Below are positions 1 through 9,256 of a DNA stretch of 64,000 bases, piece after piece. The translations under genes and the position numbers were made by a program. Source of the DNA: Leishmania donovani. Taxonomy: Eukaryota > Euglenozoa > Kinetoplastea > Trypanosomatida > Trypanosomatidae. Within the stretch, counting starts at the first letter, position 1, and each line of letters starts with the position of its first letter. Location of the stretch: the NCBI RefSeq assembly GCF_000227135.1, contig NC_018251.1, positions 161,989-225,988 of the forward strand. The letters are read 5' to 3'. The notes beneath the pieces were generated by a model, which saw only the letters and a program-made list of their open reading frames with translations, was not told the DNA's origin and ran no database searches.

Positions 1-1
1 C

Positions 2-3000
2 GTGGGCCGCAGCACCTACGAGGCCTTCTGCGCCGCCCCGCGGAGCGTGCAGCGCGGCACGCCGCTGGCGCCGTCGCCGTGGCTCGACGGCGAGGCCAAC
101 TGGCAGCTCGGCGACGCCGCGCCGCGGCACGCCGTCAACGGCGCGTTCAACTTCACTGTGCGTCCTCTCGCCGTGCCGCACGCAGCCGCAGCAGCAGCAG
201 CCACCGGTACCACCTCCAGCCGAAGTGGCAACGCCGACGCGGACTTCACCAGGGCGGATCAGGGGCTGCGCACGCACTACCGCCGCTACACGCGCGACGA
301 GCTGCTGCAGCGTCACGCACACCTCGACTTCATCTACTCCTACGTCAATGGCAGCGACATCACGCGCAGCTACACGAAGCCGTTTGCGAAGACGTGGGAG
401 TGCTGGAACATGATTGCGTCGGTGCAGCTGCTGTGGGGCGAGATGCAGCGCTCGGCCGACACGGACACCGAGGCGCCGCACATCGCCGAGGAGCGACGCC
501 GCGCCGCGGCACGCCGTCAACGGCGCGTTCAACTTCACTGTGCGTCCTCTCGCCGTGCCGCACGCAGCCGCAGCCGCAGCAGCCACCGGTACCCCCGCCA
601 GCCGAAGTGGCAACGCCGACGCGGACTTCACCAGGGCGGATCAGGGGCTGCGCACGCACTACCGCCGCTACACGCGCGACGAGCTGCTGCAGCGTCACGC
701 ACACCTCGACTTCATCTACTCCTACGTCAATGGCAGCGACATCACGCGCAGCTACACGAAGCCGTTTGCGAAGACGTGGGAGTGCTGGAACATGATTGCG
801 TCGGTGCAGCTGCTGTGGGGCGAGATGCAGCGCTCGGCCGACACGGACACCGAGGCGCCGCACATCGCCGAGGACGCCTTCAGCCGCTACATCGCCGAGC
901 TGCTGTTCGTGTCGGCGTCGAGCCCGTGCGCCATGTCGGAGCTGCTAGCGGACGTGGGCGCCGGCAAGGACGCGATGAAGCGTGTGGAGGCGTCGCTGTG
1001 GTGGGCCGCCACGCACCCGAACGGGCCCCGCAGCGTCGAGGACGCACCGCTGCCGCCGCCGGAGATGACGCTGACGAACATGGAGCTGCTGCGCGCGCTG
1101 GGTGCGGACCTGGAGAGCGTGAAGCCGGACGACATCGACGCAGACTGCGACGAGCTGCGCCACGGCATGCGCGGGCTGCTGGAGCACACGCGCAGCTGGC
1201 ACCGTGGCCGCATGGNNNNNNNNNNNNNNNNNNNNNNNNNNNNNNNNNNNNNNNNNNNNNNNNNNNNNNNNNNNNNNNNNNNNNNNNNNNNNNNNNNNNN
1301 NNNNNNNNNNNNNNNNNNNNNNNNNNNNNNNNNNNNNNNNNNNNNNNNNNNNNNNNNNNNNNNNNNNNNNNNNNNNNNNNNNNNNNNNNNNNNNNNNNNN
1401 NNNNNNNNNNNNNNNNNNNNNNNNNNNNNNNNNNNNNNNNNNNNNNNNNNNNNNNNNNNNNNNNNNNNNNNNNNNNNNNNNNNNNNNNNNNNNNNNNNNN
1501 NNNNNNNNNNNNNNNNNNNNNNNNNNNNNNNNNNNNNNNNNNNNNNNNNNNNNNNNNNNNNNNNNNNNNNNNNNNNNNNNNNNNNNNNNNNNNNNNNNNN
1601 NNNNNNNNNNNNNNNNNNNNNNNNNNNNNNNNNNNNNNNNNNNNNNNNNNNNNNNNNNNNNNNNNNNNNNNNNNNNNNNNNNNNNNNNNNNNNNNNNNNN
1701 NNNNNNNNNNNNNNNNNNNNNNNNNNNNNNNNNNNNNNNNNNNNNNNNNNNNNNNNNNNNNNNNNNNNNNNNNNNNNNNNNNNNNNNNNNNNNNNNNNNN
1801 NNNNNNNNNNNNNNNNNNNNNNNNNNNNNNNNNNNNNNNNNNNNNNNNNNNNNNNNNNNNNNNNNNNNNNNNNNNNNNNNNAGGTGGTGCGAGGGCCACC
1901 AGCACGGCGTGCGCGAGCAACAGCAGCGCTGCTGTGTGTGCGTGGGCGGAGTGCGCGTGGGGCGCCGCTGAAGGAGCGCTGGTGCGCGATACGTGCGCGA
2001 TGCCGCGCGTGTCGACGCAGGGCGAGCCGGCGTGGGCCGCGGATGCAGCAGGCACCTTTGCGCTGGTGTCTCCGCCGTCTACGACGCCGGGCAGCAGCGA
2101 GTGGACGTGGGCAGGCCAGGCGCAGATGCCGGCGCTCGTGCACTGGGGTCGCCGCGTGCTGGACCGCGTGACGGCAGACCTCATCGCCCCACGCTACTAC
2201 CTCGAAACAGCGAAGGTGGTGGTGGTGGAGGAGGAACCGGAGCCTGTGCCTCCAGCGGAGGCGTGGGCAGTTGTAGCGCGAGACATTACGGCCATGGCGC
2301 AGCTGCTGCGCACGTTGGACCTTGTGCATGAACAATCGGCCAGCTCCTCCCGCACTTGCTTACAGCTAATGCGGCACCTTGAAGTCTGGGCGGCGCGCCT
2401 CGCTGGACACGAATTCCCGACGCACCGCGTGTTCAAGACACAGCCGCGCCTGCGCAAGTACCGCATGCGGCTCGACAGCCACGCGCCCTACCCACAGTGC
2501 CGCAACATGTGGGGCTACATCCACAAGCGCTACGCACCGGACCTCAACCTGAACATGTTCATGGAGCGCAAACGCACCACGATGGACCTGCTGCCGCCAT
2601 CGACGCACACGGCGCACATGCTGCGGCATCCGTGGGCCGCGTCGAGTCAGTACCTGCCGTACCTGATGNNNNNNNNNNNNNNNNNNNNNNNNNNNNNNNN
2701 NNNNNNNNNNNNNNNNNNNNNNNNNNNNNNNNNNNNNNNNNNNNNNNNNNNNNNNNNNNNNNNNNNNNNNNNNNNNNNNNNNNNNNNNNNNNNNNNNNNN
2801 NNNNNNNNNNNNNNNNNNNNNNNNNNNNNNNNNNNNNNNNNNNNNNNNNNNNNNNNNNNNNNNNNNNNNNNNNNNNNNNNNNNNNNNNNNNNNNNNNNNN
2901 NNNNNNNNNNNNNNNNNNNNNNNNNNNNNNNNNNNNNNNNNNNNNNNNNNNNNNNNNNNNNNNNNNNNNNNNNNNNNNNNNNNNNNNNNNNNNNNNNNNN

Positions 3001-3886
3001 NNNNNNNNNNNNNNNNNNNNNNNNNNNNNNNNNNNNNNNNNNNNNNNNNNNNNNNNNNNNNNNNNNNNNNNNNNNNNNNNNNNNNNNNNNNNNNNNNNNN
3101 NNNNNNNNNNNNNNNNNNNNNNNNNNNNNNNNNNNNNNNNNNNNNNNNNNNNNNNNNNNNNNNNNNNNNNNNNNNNNNNNNNNNNNNNNNNNNNNNNNNN
3201 NNNNNNNNNNNNNNNNNNNNNNNNNNNNNNNNNNNNNNNNNNNNNNNNNNNNNNNNNNNNNNNNNNNNNNNNNNNNNNNNNNNNNNNNNNNNNNNNNNNN
3301 NNNNNNNNNNNNNNNNNNNNNNNNNNNNNNNNNNNNNNNNNNNNNNNNNNNNNNNNNNNNNNNNNNNNNNNNNNNNNCGGACGTGGTGGTGGCGGGGCTG
3401 CGGCTGGCGCGCGAGGACGTGGAGGTGGAGCGGTGGGAGGCGCCGGCGCTGGTGGAGCTGCGCGGGCGGCGCGTGGCGCTGCGCGCGGTGCAGGCGCTGG
3501 TGATCGACGCGCGCACGCTGCACACCGGTGCACGCGGCTTCACGGAGCTGCCGCTCGCGCTGGCCGTGCCGGCCGAGCTGCTGGCGCACGAAGACTTCGC
3601 AGAGCACCTGCTGGACACCGCCGCGCAGTCGCTGGTGCGGCCGCCCACGGCAGCCGAGGCGGCCACGGTCGCCGCGGTGGTGCCGATGGAGGAGGACGGC
3701 AGGCGTAAGGAGGCCGCCTCTGCCGAAGACTTCGCTGCGAGCGTGCTGGTGCTGTCGGAGGCAGATGCGGAGGTGCGTCACACGCACTGGGCCCACGGCG
3801 CCTCCGAGCACGACCTGCTGAGCGGGATGCCGCTGCCGTACGACAAGATGGAGGACATGGAGGAGATGGTGCAGTGGGGCTTCTGA
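2..3886 (+). CDS. Large protein with Stealth CR1-like motif, 3' part (broken by assembly)
   Basis: The gene enters from upstream and ends at the TGA at 3884-3886. The frame of bases 2-492 reads a motif LDFIYSYVNGSD near 326-361. This resembles conserved region 1 of Stealth-family hexose-1-phosphate transferases (typical form IDVVYTWVDGSD), the family that contains GlcNAc-1-phosphotransferase. I cannot see the other Stealth regions; they may lie in the gaps at 1216-1881 and 2669-3377. The last visible segments are rich in Ala, Val and Glu and end in MEEMVQWGF. Bases 111-492 are repeated at 493-874 with an offset of 382, which shifts the frame. The real protein probably reads one copy only and continues in the frame of 875-1215. 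Coding is supported by strong GC bias at third positions and frames open on both sides of each gap. The family call rests on one motif, so it could be another kinetoplastid protein. Confidence 0.5.
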   Translation: MGRSTYEAFCAAPRSVQRGTPLAPSPWLDGEANWQLGDAAPRHAVNGAFNFTVRPLAVPHAAAAAAATGTTSSRSGNADADFTRADQGLRTHYRRYTRDELLQRHAHLDFIYSYVNGSDITRSYTKPFAKTWECWNMIASVQLLWGEMQRSADTDTEAPHIAEERRRAAARRQRRVQLHCASSRRAARSRSRSSHRYPRQPKWQRRRGLHQGGSGAAHALPPLHARRAAAASRTPRLHLLLRQWQRHHAQLHEAVCEDVGVLEHDCVGAAAVGRDAALGRHGHRGAAHRRGRLQPLHRRAAVRVGVEPVRHVGAASGRGRRQGRDEACGGVAVVGRHAPERAPQRRGRTAAAAGDDADEHGAAARAGCGPGEREAGRHRRRLRRAAPRHARAAGAHAQLAPWPHXXXXXXXXXXXXXXXXXXXXXXXXXXXXXXXXXXXXXXXXXXXXXXXXXXXXXXXXXXXXXXXXXXXXXXXXXXXXXXXXXXXXXXXXXXXXXXXXXXXXXXXXXXXXXXXXXXXXXXXXXXXXXXXXXXXXXXXXXXXXXXXXXXXXXXXXXXXXXXXXXXXXXXXXXXXXXXXXXXXXXXXXXXXXXXXXXXXXXXXXXXXXXXXXXXXXXXXXXXXXXXXGGARATSTACASNSSAAVCAWAECAWGAAEGALVRDTCAMPRVSTQGEPAWAADAAGTFALVSPPSTTPGSSEWTWAGQAQMPALVHWGRRVLDRVTADLIAPRYYLETAKVVVVEEEPEPVPPAEAWAVVARDITAMAQLLRTLDLVHEQSASSSRTCLQLMRHLEVWAARLAGHEFPTHRVFKTQPRLRKYRMRLDSHAPYPQCRNMWGYIHKRYAPDLNLNMFMERKRTTMDLLPPSTHTAHMLRHPWAASSQYLPYLMXXXXXXXXXXXXXXXXXXXXXXXXXXXXXXXXXXXXXXXXXXXXXXXXXXXXXXXXXXXXXXXXXXXXXXXXXXXXXXXXXXXXXXXXXXXXXXXXXXXXXXXXXXXXXXXXXXXXXXXXXXXXXXXXXXXXXXXXXXXXXXXXXXXXXXXXXXXXXXXXXXXXXXXXXXXXXXXXXXXXXXXXXXXXXXXXXXXXXXXXXXXXXXXXXXXXXXXXXXXXXXXXXXXXXXXXXXXXXDVVVAGLRLAREDVEVERWEAPALVELRGRRVALRAVQALVIDARTLHTGARGFTELPLALAVPAELLAHEDFAEHLLDTAAQSLVRPPTAAEAATVAAVVPMEEDGRRKEAASAEDFAASVLVLSEADAEVRHTHWAHGASEHDLLSGMPLPYDKMEDMEEMVQWGF
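111..874. repeat. 382-bp tandem duplication inside the coding region
   Basis: Bases 111-492 and 493-874 are the same 382-bp segment repeated head to tail. I see three substitutions between the copies, around 194-217 and 575-599 (GCAGCAGCAG versus GCCGCAGCAG, and ACCACCTCC versus ACCCCCGCC). The unit is not a multiple of three, so the second copy is read in another frame. Two slightly different alleles joined end to end by the assembler would explain it. Confidence 0.9.
1216..1881. other. Assembly gap (666 N)
   Basis: A run of unknown bases inside the first gene. Coding sequence is open on both sides but in different frames, so the true length is uncertain. Confidence 0.99.
2669..3377. other. 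Assembly gap (709 N)
   Basis: A second run of unknown bases inside the first gene. The same frame is open before and after it. Confidence 0.99.
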
Positions 3887-3982
3887 GTGCTGCTGCTGCT
3901 GCTGCCATGCGGGTGATGTAGCCTCAACACGCCTCCTGTGCAAGCATGCATTTTCGCTGGTGAACTGTAATCTAGGCCTTCG

Positions 3983-5424
3983 CTTTTTCTTTTTTTGTGT
4001 GTGTGTTGCTGCTCTGCTTGAGTGCGCGGTGCCGCAGGGAGCTGAACCCATTGGGGAACGCAGGTGAGACGAGGACGTGATACGTGCTGTGGGCCACGGC
4101 GCGCTTTCCGTGTCTGTGCTGCTGCTCTCCTCGTCCTCCAGTGCACCGCTGAGGCGCTCTGGTGGCCCCTTCTTCTTGTAGAGACTTGGGTCTGCCAGCG
4201 GGCCATCGGAGGGAAAGGGGAGCGGTTCTGGCCCGCCACGGCGGCACGAGCATTCTCGTGCAGAGGCCGACAGGCTGGCGTGATGCACACTTATTCCGTG
4301 ATGCGGTCGGTCGGGGACGGTGAGGCGCGCAGGCTGTGTCGTTATACACACTCTTAATCTCACCTGCATAGCTTCGCNNNNNNNNNNNNNNNNNNNNNNN
4401 NNNNNNNNNNNNNNNNNNNNNNNNNNNNNNNNNNNNNNNNNNNNNNNNNNNNNNNNNNNNNNNNNNNNNNNNNNNNCTTCTTCTTGTAGAGACTTGGGTC
4501 TGCCAGCGGGCCATCGGAGGGAAAGGGGAGCGGTTCTGGCCCGCCACGGCGGCACGAGCATTCTCGTGCAGAGGCCGACAGGCTGGCGTGATGCACACTT
4601 ATTCCGTGATGCGGTCGGTCGGGGACGGTGAGGCGCGCAGGCTGTGTCGTTATACACACTCTTAATCTCACCTGCATAGCTTCGCTCTTTCTTCATGTGC
4701 CTGCGTGGGTGTGTTTATATAGAAAGATGCGCAGCTCTTCGCTGAGGCGATGGGCGTACGCCGTCAAGGGGTGCAGGAATAGCCGAGGTGTGTCTGAGGG
4801 GGAAGTGGGCTAAACGGCGTGTTGCTCTTCGGAGTTACCCACGAGAGTCCAGCGGATCTTTTTCTTTTTTTGTGTGTGTGTTGCTGCTCTGCTTGAGTGC
4901 GCGGTGCCGCAGGGAGCTGAACCCATTGGGGAACGCAGGTGAGACGAGGACGTGATACGTGCTGTGGGCCACGGCGCGCTTTCCGTGTCTGTGCTGCTGC
5001 TCTCCTCGTCCTCCAGTGCACCGCTGAGGCGCTCTGGTGGCCCCTTCTTCTTGTAGAGACTTGGGTCTGCCAGCGGGCCATCGGAGGGAAAGGGGAGCGG
5101 TTCTGGCCCGCCACGGCGGCACGAGCATTCTCGTGCAGAGGCCGACAGGCTGGCGTGATGCACACTTATTCCGTGATGCGGTCGGTCGGGGACGGTGAGG
5201 CGCGCAGGCTGTGTCGTTATACACACTCTTAATCTCACCTGCATAGCTTCGCTCTTTCTTCATGTGCCTGCGTGGGTGTGTTTATATAGAAAGATGCGCA
5301 GCTCTTCGCTGAGGCGATGGGCGTACGCCGTCAAGGGGTGCAGGAATAGCCGAGGTGTGTCTGAGGGGGAAGTGGGCTAAACGGCGTGTTGCTCTTCGGA
5401 GTTACCCACGAGAGTCCAGCGGAT
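3983..5424. repeat. 567-bp tandem repeat downstream of the first gene
   Basis: The unit starts at a T-rich tract followed by (GT)n and ends in CCAGCGGAT. Unit 1 is 3983-4377 plus 4686-4857, after removing the gap and its redundant overlap. Unit 2 is 4858-5424. I see no mismatch between them. The size and 3'UTR position recall the roughly 0.5-kb SIDER retroposons of Leishmania, but I cannot confirm the SIDER signature by eye. A misassembled overlap is equally possible. Confidence 0.75.
4378..4476. other. 99-N gap between overlapping contig ends
   Basis: The 209 bases before the gap (4169-4377) are identical to the 209 bases after it (4477-4685). The gap therefore probably contains no sequence and marks two contigs that should have been merged. 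Confidence 0.9.
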
Positions 5425-5698
5425 GAGCAGATCTCTGAAGTCAGGCTGCTTGGCGACTGCCCTCTAGAGGCTCCTCGATCTCCTCTCCTCTGCGCTCTCT
5501 CGCTGGGGTGTTTTGGCGTGTACTGATGTCTCGTGCGCGCCTCGCGCTTTTTTTCTGCCATCCTCCCTTCTCTGCGTGTTCCTCTCTTTATCCTCCCTTT
5601 TCTTGAGCGTGCATGGCCGCCCCCCTCCCCCACTTCCCTAATAATATGGAGGTGAGGCACATCGAAGTGGCGTGCCCTGAAGACGTGGTGGGGGTGTT

Positions 5699-6556
5699 GT
5701 GGGGGTGGGCACTCCTGAGGACTCGTCGGGAGACGGCCTGCTCGAGGAGCTTTTCCCTGAGGGGCGGCACCATCGCCAACAAGGCGCGGGCGCACGGAAC
5801 CGCCAGCAGAACGGCACGCTACCGGNNNNNNNNNNNNNNNNNNNNNNNNNNNNNNNNNNNNNNNNNNNNNNNNNNNNNNNNNNNNNNNNNNNNNNNNNNN
5901 NNNNNNNNNNNNNNNNNNNNNNNNCGTCGGGAGACGGCCTGCTCGAGGAGCTTTTCCCTGAGGGGCGGCACCATCGCCAACAAGGCGCGGGCGCACGGAA
6001 CCGCCAGCAGAACGGCACGCTACCGGAGGAGGTACTGTACCTCTCGCGCCGCAGTTTGGAGGGGGCGGTGATCTACATGCAGGCAAGACCTCCCACCTGG
6101 AATTCGACACACTCTCTCGTCGCTGCCTCCCGCACCATGCGACGCTTCGCTGCGATGCAATATGCCGTGTTCGGCGGCGCGAACGGGCTGGTGCTCTCCG
6201 CCAGTAGGCCAGCAGGCCGTGGGTGCGCTGTACCTTCCACATGCTCTGTGGTCGCATCGGATCGCGGGAGTCTTGGAGGAGGCGTCGGACAGCATGCCCG
6301 CTGTCTTGACCGCGTGCGATTATGCACCCTTAGCCAGCGTACCGTAGGCGCCACGTCGCAAGCTCCGCGCGGTGGGGCCGGGCTTATCAGTCTTTCGCAG
6401 CGCATGCGCGCGACAGCAGTAATACAGCGAGTATTGTGGCCTACACGTGACCGTCCACTACTTTGCACATCACCTGCCTGTACGGGTAGCAGATGGATCC
6501 ACACTGGCCGCCCGCCTCCAGCCTTTGGCCTACACGAGGCATCCGCTTCACGATAG
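5699..6556 (+). pseudogene. Possible decayed coding sequence
   Basis: After collapsing the redundant 102 bp and the gap, a frame of roughly 218 codons is open, with no convincing start. It reads protein-like stretches such as EEVLYLSRRSLEGAVIYM and MQYAVFGGANGLVLSA. A second frame then looks better around 6198-6345 (VGALYLPHALWSHRIAGV). Switching frames in mid-stretch suggests a frameshifted relic. I do not recognise the family, and the call rests only on appearance. Confidence 0.25.
5826..5924. other. 99-N gap between overlapping contig ends
   Basis: Bases 5724-5825 (102 bp) are repeated exactly at 5925-6026. Removing the gap and one copy gives continuous sequence. Confidence 0.9.
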
Positions 6557-6976
6557 AACACCCTCGCCCCTCATAACCCCGAACAGGAAAAGGAGGGCGT
6601 AGAAAACGCTGGGCGGCCCGTGATGGCGCTGTCCCCCTGACCACGCGGAGCAGCAAGGGTGCTCGTATCAGTGGCCCGCACTCGTTGCTGTCAGCCTCGC
6701 ACCGGTAACACGCCGTCGTGCGCACTCCACTTTTGCGCGAGCGACGACGCACGCAGCGCGTTGTTCTCACATCCCACGGAGGTCTGCAATCTGCTGCGTG
6801 CGCCGCCGCGGCAGGAGAACGCAACGTCGGCGCTGCCGTATGGTGTATGGCGGCCCGTGGCGTCCCGGAACAAGAACTCGTGAATCTCTCGAGACACAAG
6901 CAAGCCTCACTGGTCAGTGCCAGCACCGCCCTCTACGCCGAGACAAATTTGGCGTGAACACCTCGTCGGTGAAGAA

Positions 6977-7662
6977 NNNNNNNNNNNNNNNNNNNNNNNN
7001 NNNNNNNNNNNNNNNNNNNNNNNNNNNNNNNNNNNNNNNNNNNNNNNNNNNNNNNNNNNNNNNNNNNNNNNNNNNNNNNNNNNNNNNNNNNNNNNNNNNN
7101 NNNNNNNNNNNNNNNNNNNNNNNNNNNNNNNNNNNNNNNNNNNNNNNNNNNNNNNNNNNNNNNNNNNNNNNNNNNNNNNNNNNNNNNNNNNNNNNNNNNN
7201 NNNNNNNNNNNNNNNNNNNNNNNNNNNNNNNNNNNNNNNNNNNNNNNNNNNNNNNNNNNNNNNNNNNNNNNNNNNNNNNNNNNNNNNNNNNNNNNNNNNN
7301 NNNNNNNNNNNNNNNNNNNNNNNNNNNNNNNNNNNNNNNNNNNNNNNNNNNNNNNNNNNNNNNNNNNNNNNNNNNNNNNNNNNNNNNNNNNNNNNNNNNN
7401 NNNNNNNNNNNNNNNNNNNNNNNNNNNNNNNNNNNNNNNNNNNNNNNNNNNNNNNNNNNNNNNNNNNNNNNNNNNNNNNNNNNNNNNNNNNNNNNNNNNN
7501 NNNNNNNNNNNNNNNNNNNNNNNNNNNNNNNNNNNNNNNNNNNNNNNNNNNNNNNNNNNNNNNNNNNNNNNNNNNNNNNNNNNNNNNNNNNNNNNNNNNN
7601 NNNNNNNNNNNNNNNNNNNNNNNNNNNNNNNNNNNNNNNNNNNNNNNNNNNNNNNNNNNNNN
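6977..7662. other. Assembly gap (686 N)
   Basis: A run of unknown bases. Unlike the 99-N gaps, I see no duplicated flanks, so real sequence may be missing here. Confidence 0.98.
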
Positions 7663-7813
7663 GCCACTCTCTTCGACGGTGACGCCCATGAGTGCCAATA
7701 TATTGTTCTGCGCAGAAGAGGTTCAGGAGGGTGGGCTTGTGTCAGCGGTGCGTCGCATCGTTGATCGGATGCGCGCGGCGAACCCCCTCTCACGTCCCCA
7801 GGGCGCGAGCTGA
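7663..7813 (+). pseudogene. Possible 3' end of a gene hidden in the preceding gap
   Basis: The frame open from the gap runs 49 codons to a TGA at 7811-7813 and includes a hydrophilic, helix-like stretch (GGLVSAVRRIVDRMRAANPL). A second coding-like frame follows at 7822-8136 but is interrupted by a stop near 7892. Both may be pieces of a dead gene, or chance. I do not recognise a family. Confidence 0.2.
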
Positions 7814-8230
7814 TCGCGCACATGGAGGACGAGTCGTCGTTGGCTTTGGCTGCCGTGCCGCATACATTTTTTCGGCAGTGCAGTGCATCTTGAAGGGAAG
7901 GGATAGATCGGTGCACAGGCCACGGCCAAGAATGTTGCAAATACGGCACGGTGGCCCAGCGAAAGCCAAGAGCACGCCATCGGCTTGTTTACGTCGATCC
8001 TGTATCCCTTTACGCTCTTCATGCTGCACACCACCCTCCTTTACCCCTCGAGTGGGCGAGAGAGAAACAGAGAGCCCAAGCTGCATGCGTGAGCAGCGGA
8101 GATCAACGGGTCCGGTATACCGGCTCTTTGTGGTAAGACGAGAAGAGCCATCCAGTGAAACGCTGGCGGAGGTGCAATCCAGCCACCACCCGCTTGCTGT
8201 CAGTGTCTGTGCCCCCTCCATAATGCCGCT

Positions 8231-8275
8231 TTCTCTCTCCCCCCCCGTCCTCTCATGCTGCGCGCTTTCTCACAG
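8231..8275 (+). promoter_or_regulatory. Candidate trans-splice acceptor for the TcdA-like gene
   Basis: A long polypyrimidine tract (8231-8270) is followed by the AG at 8274-8275, about 150 nt before the ATG. Tract plus first AG is the usual spliced-leader acceptor signal in trypanosomatids. Confidence 0.5.
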
Positions 8276-8425
8276 CTGGGCTGTGCGCTATAGGCGGTGG
8301 ATGTCCACCCATCGTACACGTTACAAGCGACTGACGGTTCTTGTTCGCAGCATTATCACTCAGCGTGGCAGCATCCCCTTGTCGAGTGCATAGGCGATAC
8401 ACACGTACATGTGTAGCTGGTTTCG

Positions 8426-9256
8426 ATGCTCAACTCGGCCCTCTACGAGCGCACGCAAATCCTGATTGGAGATGACGGAATTCGGTCGCTGCAGAACACG
8501 AATATCTTCCTCGCTGGCACAGGTGGCGTTGGCGGTCACTGCGCCGAGGCTCTTGTGCGGGCCGGCGTTGGCAGCATCACCATTGTCGATTACGATGTTG
8601 TGACTTCGTCAAACAAGAACAGGCAACTGATCGCCCTTGATAGCACGATCGGCAAGAGCAAGGTGGAGGAGCTTGCGCGGCGCCTGCGGGACATCAACCG
8701 GCACTGCAACATCGTCGTCCTTGACGCCTTCATCACAGCCGAAGACGTTGAGGAGGTGCTCTCGCGCCAGCGGTACGACTTCGTGGTGGATTGCATTGAC
8801 AGCGTGACTTGCAAGGTGGCTCTTCTCGCTGCCGCAGTGAAGCTGAAAATACGCGCCTACTCCTCCTGCGGCGCGGGCGGCCGGCTCGATCCGTCGCTCG
8901 TCTCCATCGGCGACCTGTTCTCGACGGAGAATGACGGACTCGCGCGCGCGTGTCGCGCAGCATTGCGCAAGCACGGCGTTGGGCCCGGTGACATTACCGT
9001 CGTGCACAGCTCGGAGAAGGGTATACCGCCACTGGAGCCACAGCGGCAGGAAGCCGGTGGCCGTGATCGATCCATGAACGGGACGATTAGCTACATGCCA
9101 CCTCTCTTTGGACTCATGCTAGCGTCGGCGGTACTGCGGTGCGCGGTCGACCCGGCGGCACACGACGCCGAGGTGGAGCGACGACAGAAGCGTGAGCGCA
9201 AGGAGCAAAAACGGGCGCTCAAGAAGCGCCGCAAAGAGACGCCACCCACGACGTAG
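8426..9256 (+). CDS. TcdA/CsdL-like tRNA threonylcarbamoyladenosine dehydratase (ThiF/E1 fold)
   Basis: This 276-aa protein has the E1-like adenylating fold. A glycine-rich nucleotide loop GTGGVGGHCAEAL lies near residues 32-44. VDYDVVTSSNKNRQ follows near 54-67, where the Asp and the Asn-Arg-Gln contact ATP in this family. VVDCIDSVTCK is near 122-132 and SCGAGGRLDPS near 149-159. The order and spacing match bacterial TcdA and yeast Tcd1/Tcd2, which cyclise t6A37 in ANN-decoding tRNAs. It lacks the catalytic Cys layout of ubiquitin E1s. The C-terminus, from about residue 250, is a Lys/Arg-rich helix (RKEQKRALKKRRKE) that could be a targeting or RNA-binding tail; the yeast proteins sit at mitochondria. 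The ATG at 8426 precedes the conserved YERTQILIGDDGI and no earlier in-frame ATG fits. Confidence 0.85.
   Translation: MLNSALYERTQILIGDDGIRSLQNTNIFLAGTGGVGGHCAEALVRAGVGSITIVDYDVVTSSNKNRQLIALDSTIGKSKVEELARRLRDINRHCNIVVLDAFITAEDVEEVLSRQRYDFVVDCIDSVTCKVALLAAAVKLKIRAYSSCGAGGRLDPSLVSIGDLFSTENDGLARACRAALRKHGVGPGDITVVHSSEKGIPPLEPQRQEAGGRDRSMNGTISYMPPLFGLMLASAVLRCAVDPAAHDAEVERRQKRERKEQKRALKKRRKETPPTT

Larger units (their letters stand above)
3887..8425. other. Long spacer with tandem repeats, gaps and possible gene relics
   Basis: This 4.5-kb stretch between the first gene and the TcdA-like gene holds a 567-bp tandem repeat (3983-5424), two 99-N artefact gaps and one 686-N gap. Two stretches could be decayed coding sequence (5700-6560 and 7663-8150). 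From about 8231 it turns into a pyrimidine-rich leader for the next gene. I find no intact gene in it. Confidence 0.7.

Noticed and set aside
3983..5424. Repeat array as a CRISPR locus
   Set aside because: Two long units with no short repeats or spacers, in a eukaryotic genome.
6073..6561. 162-codon open frame on the minus strand
   Set aside because: Opposite to all genes and overlapping the relic-like + frame; composition does not favour this strand.
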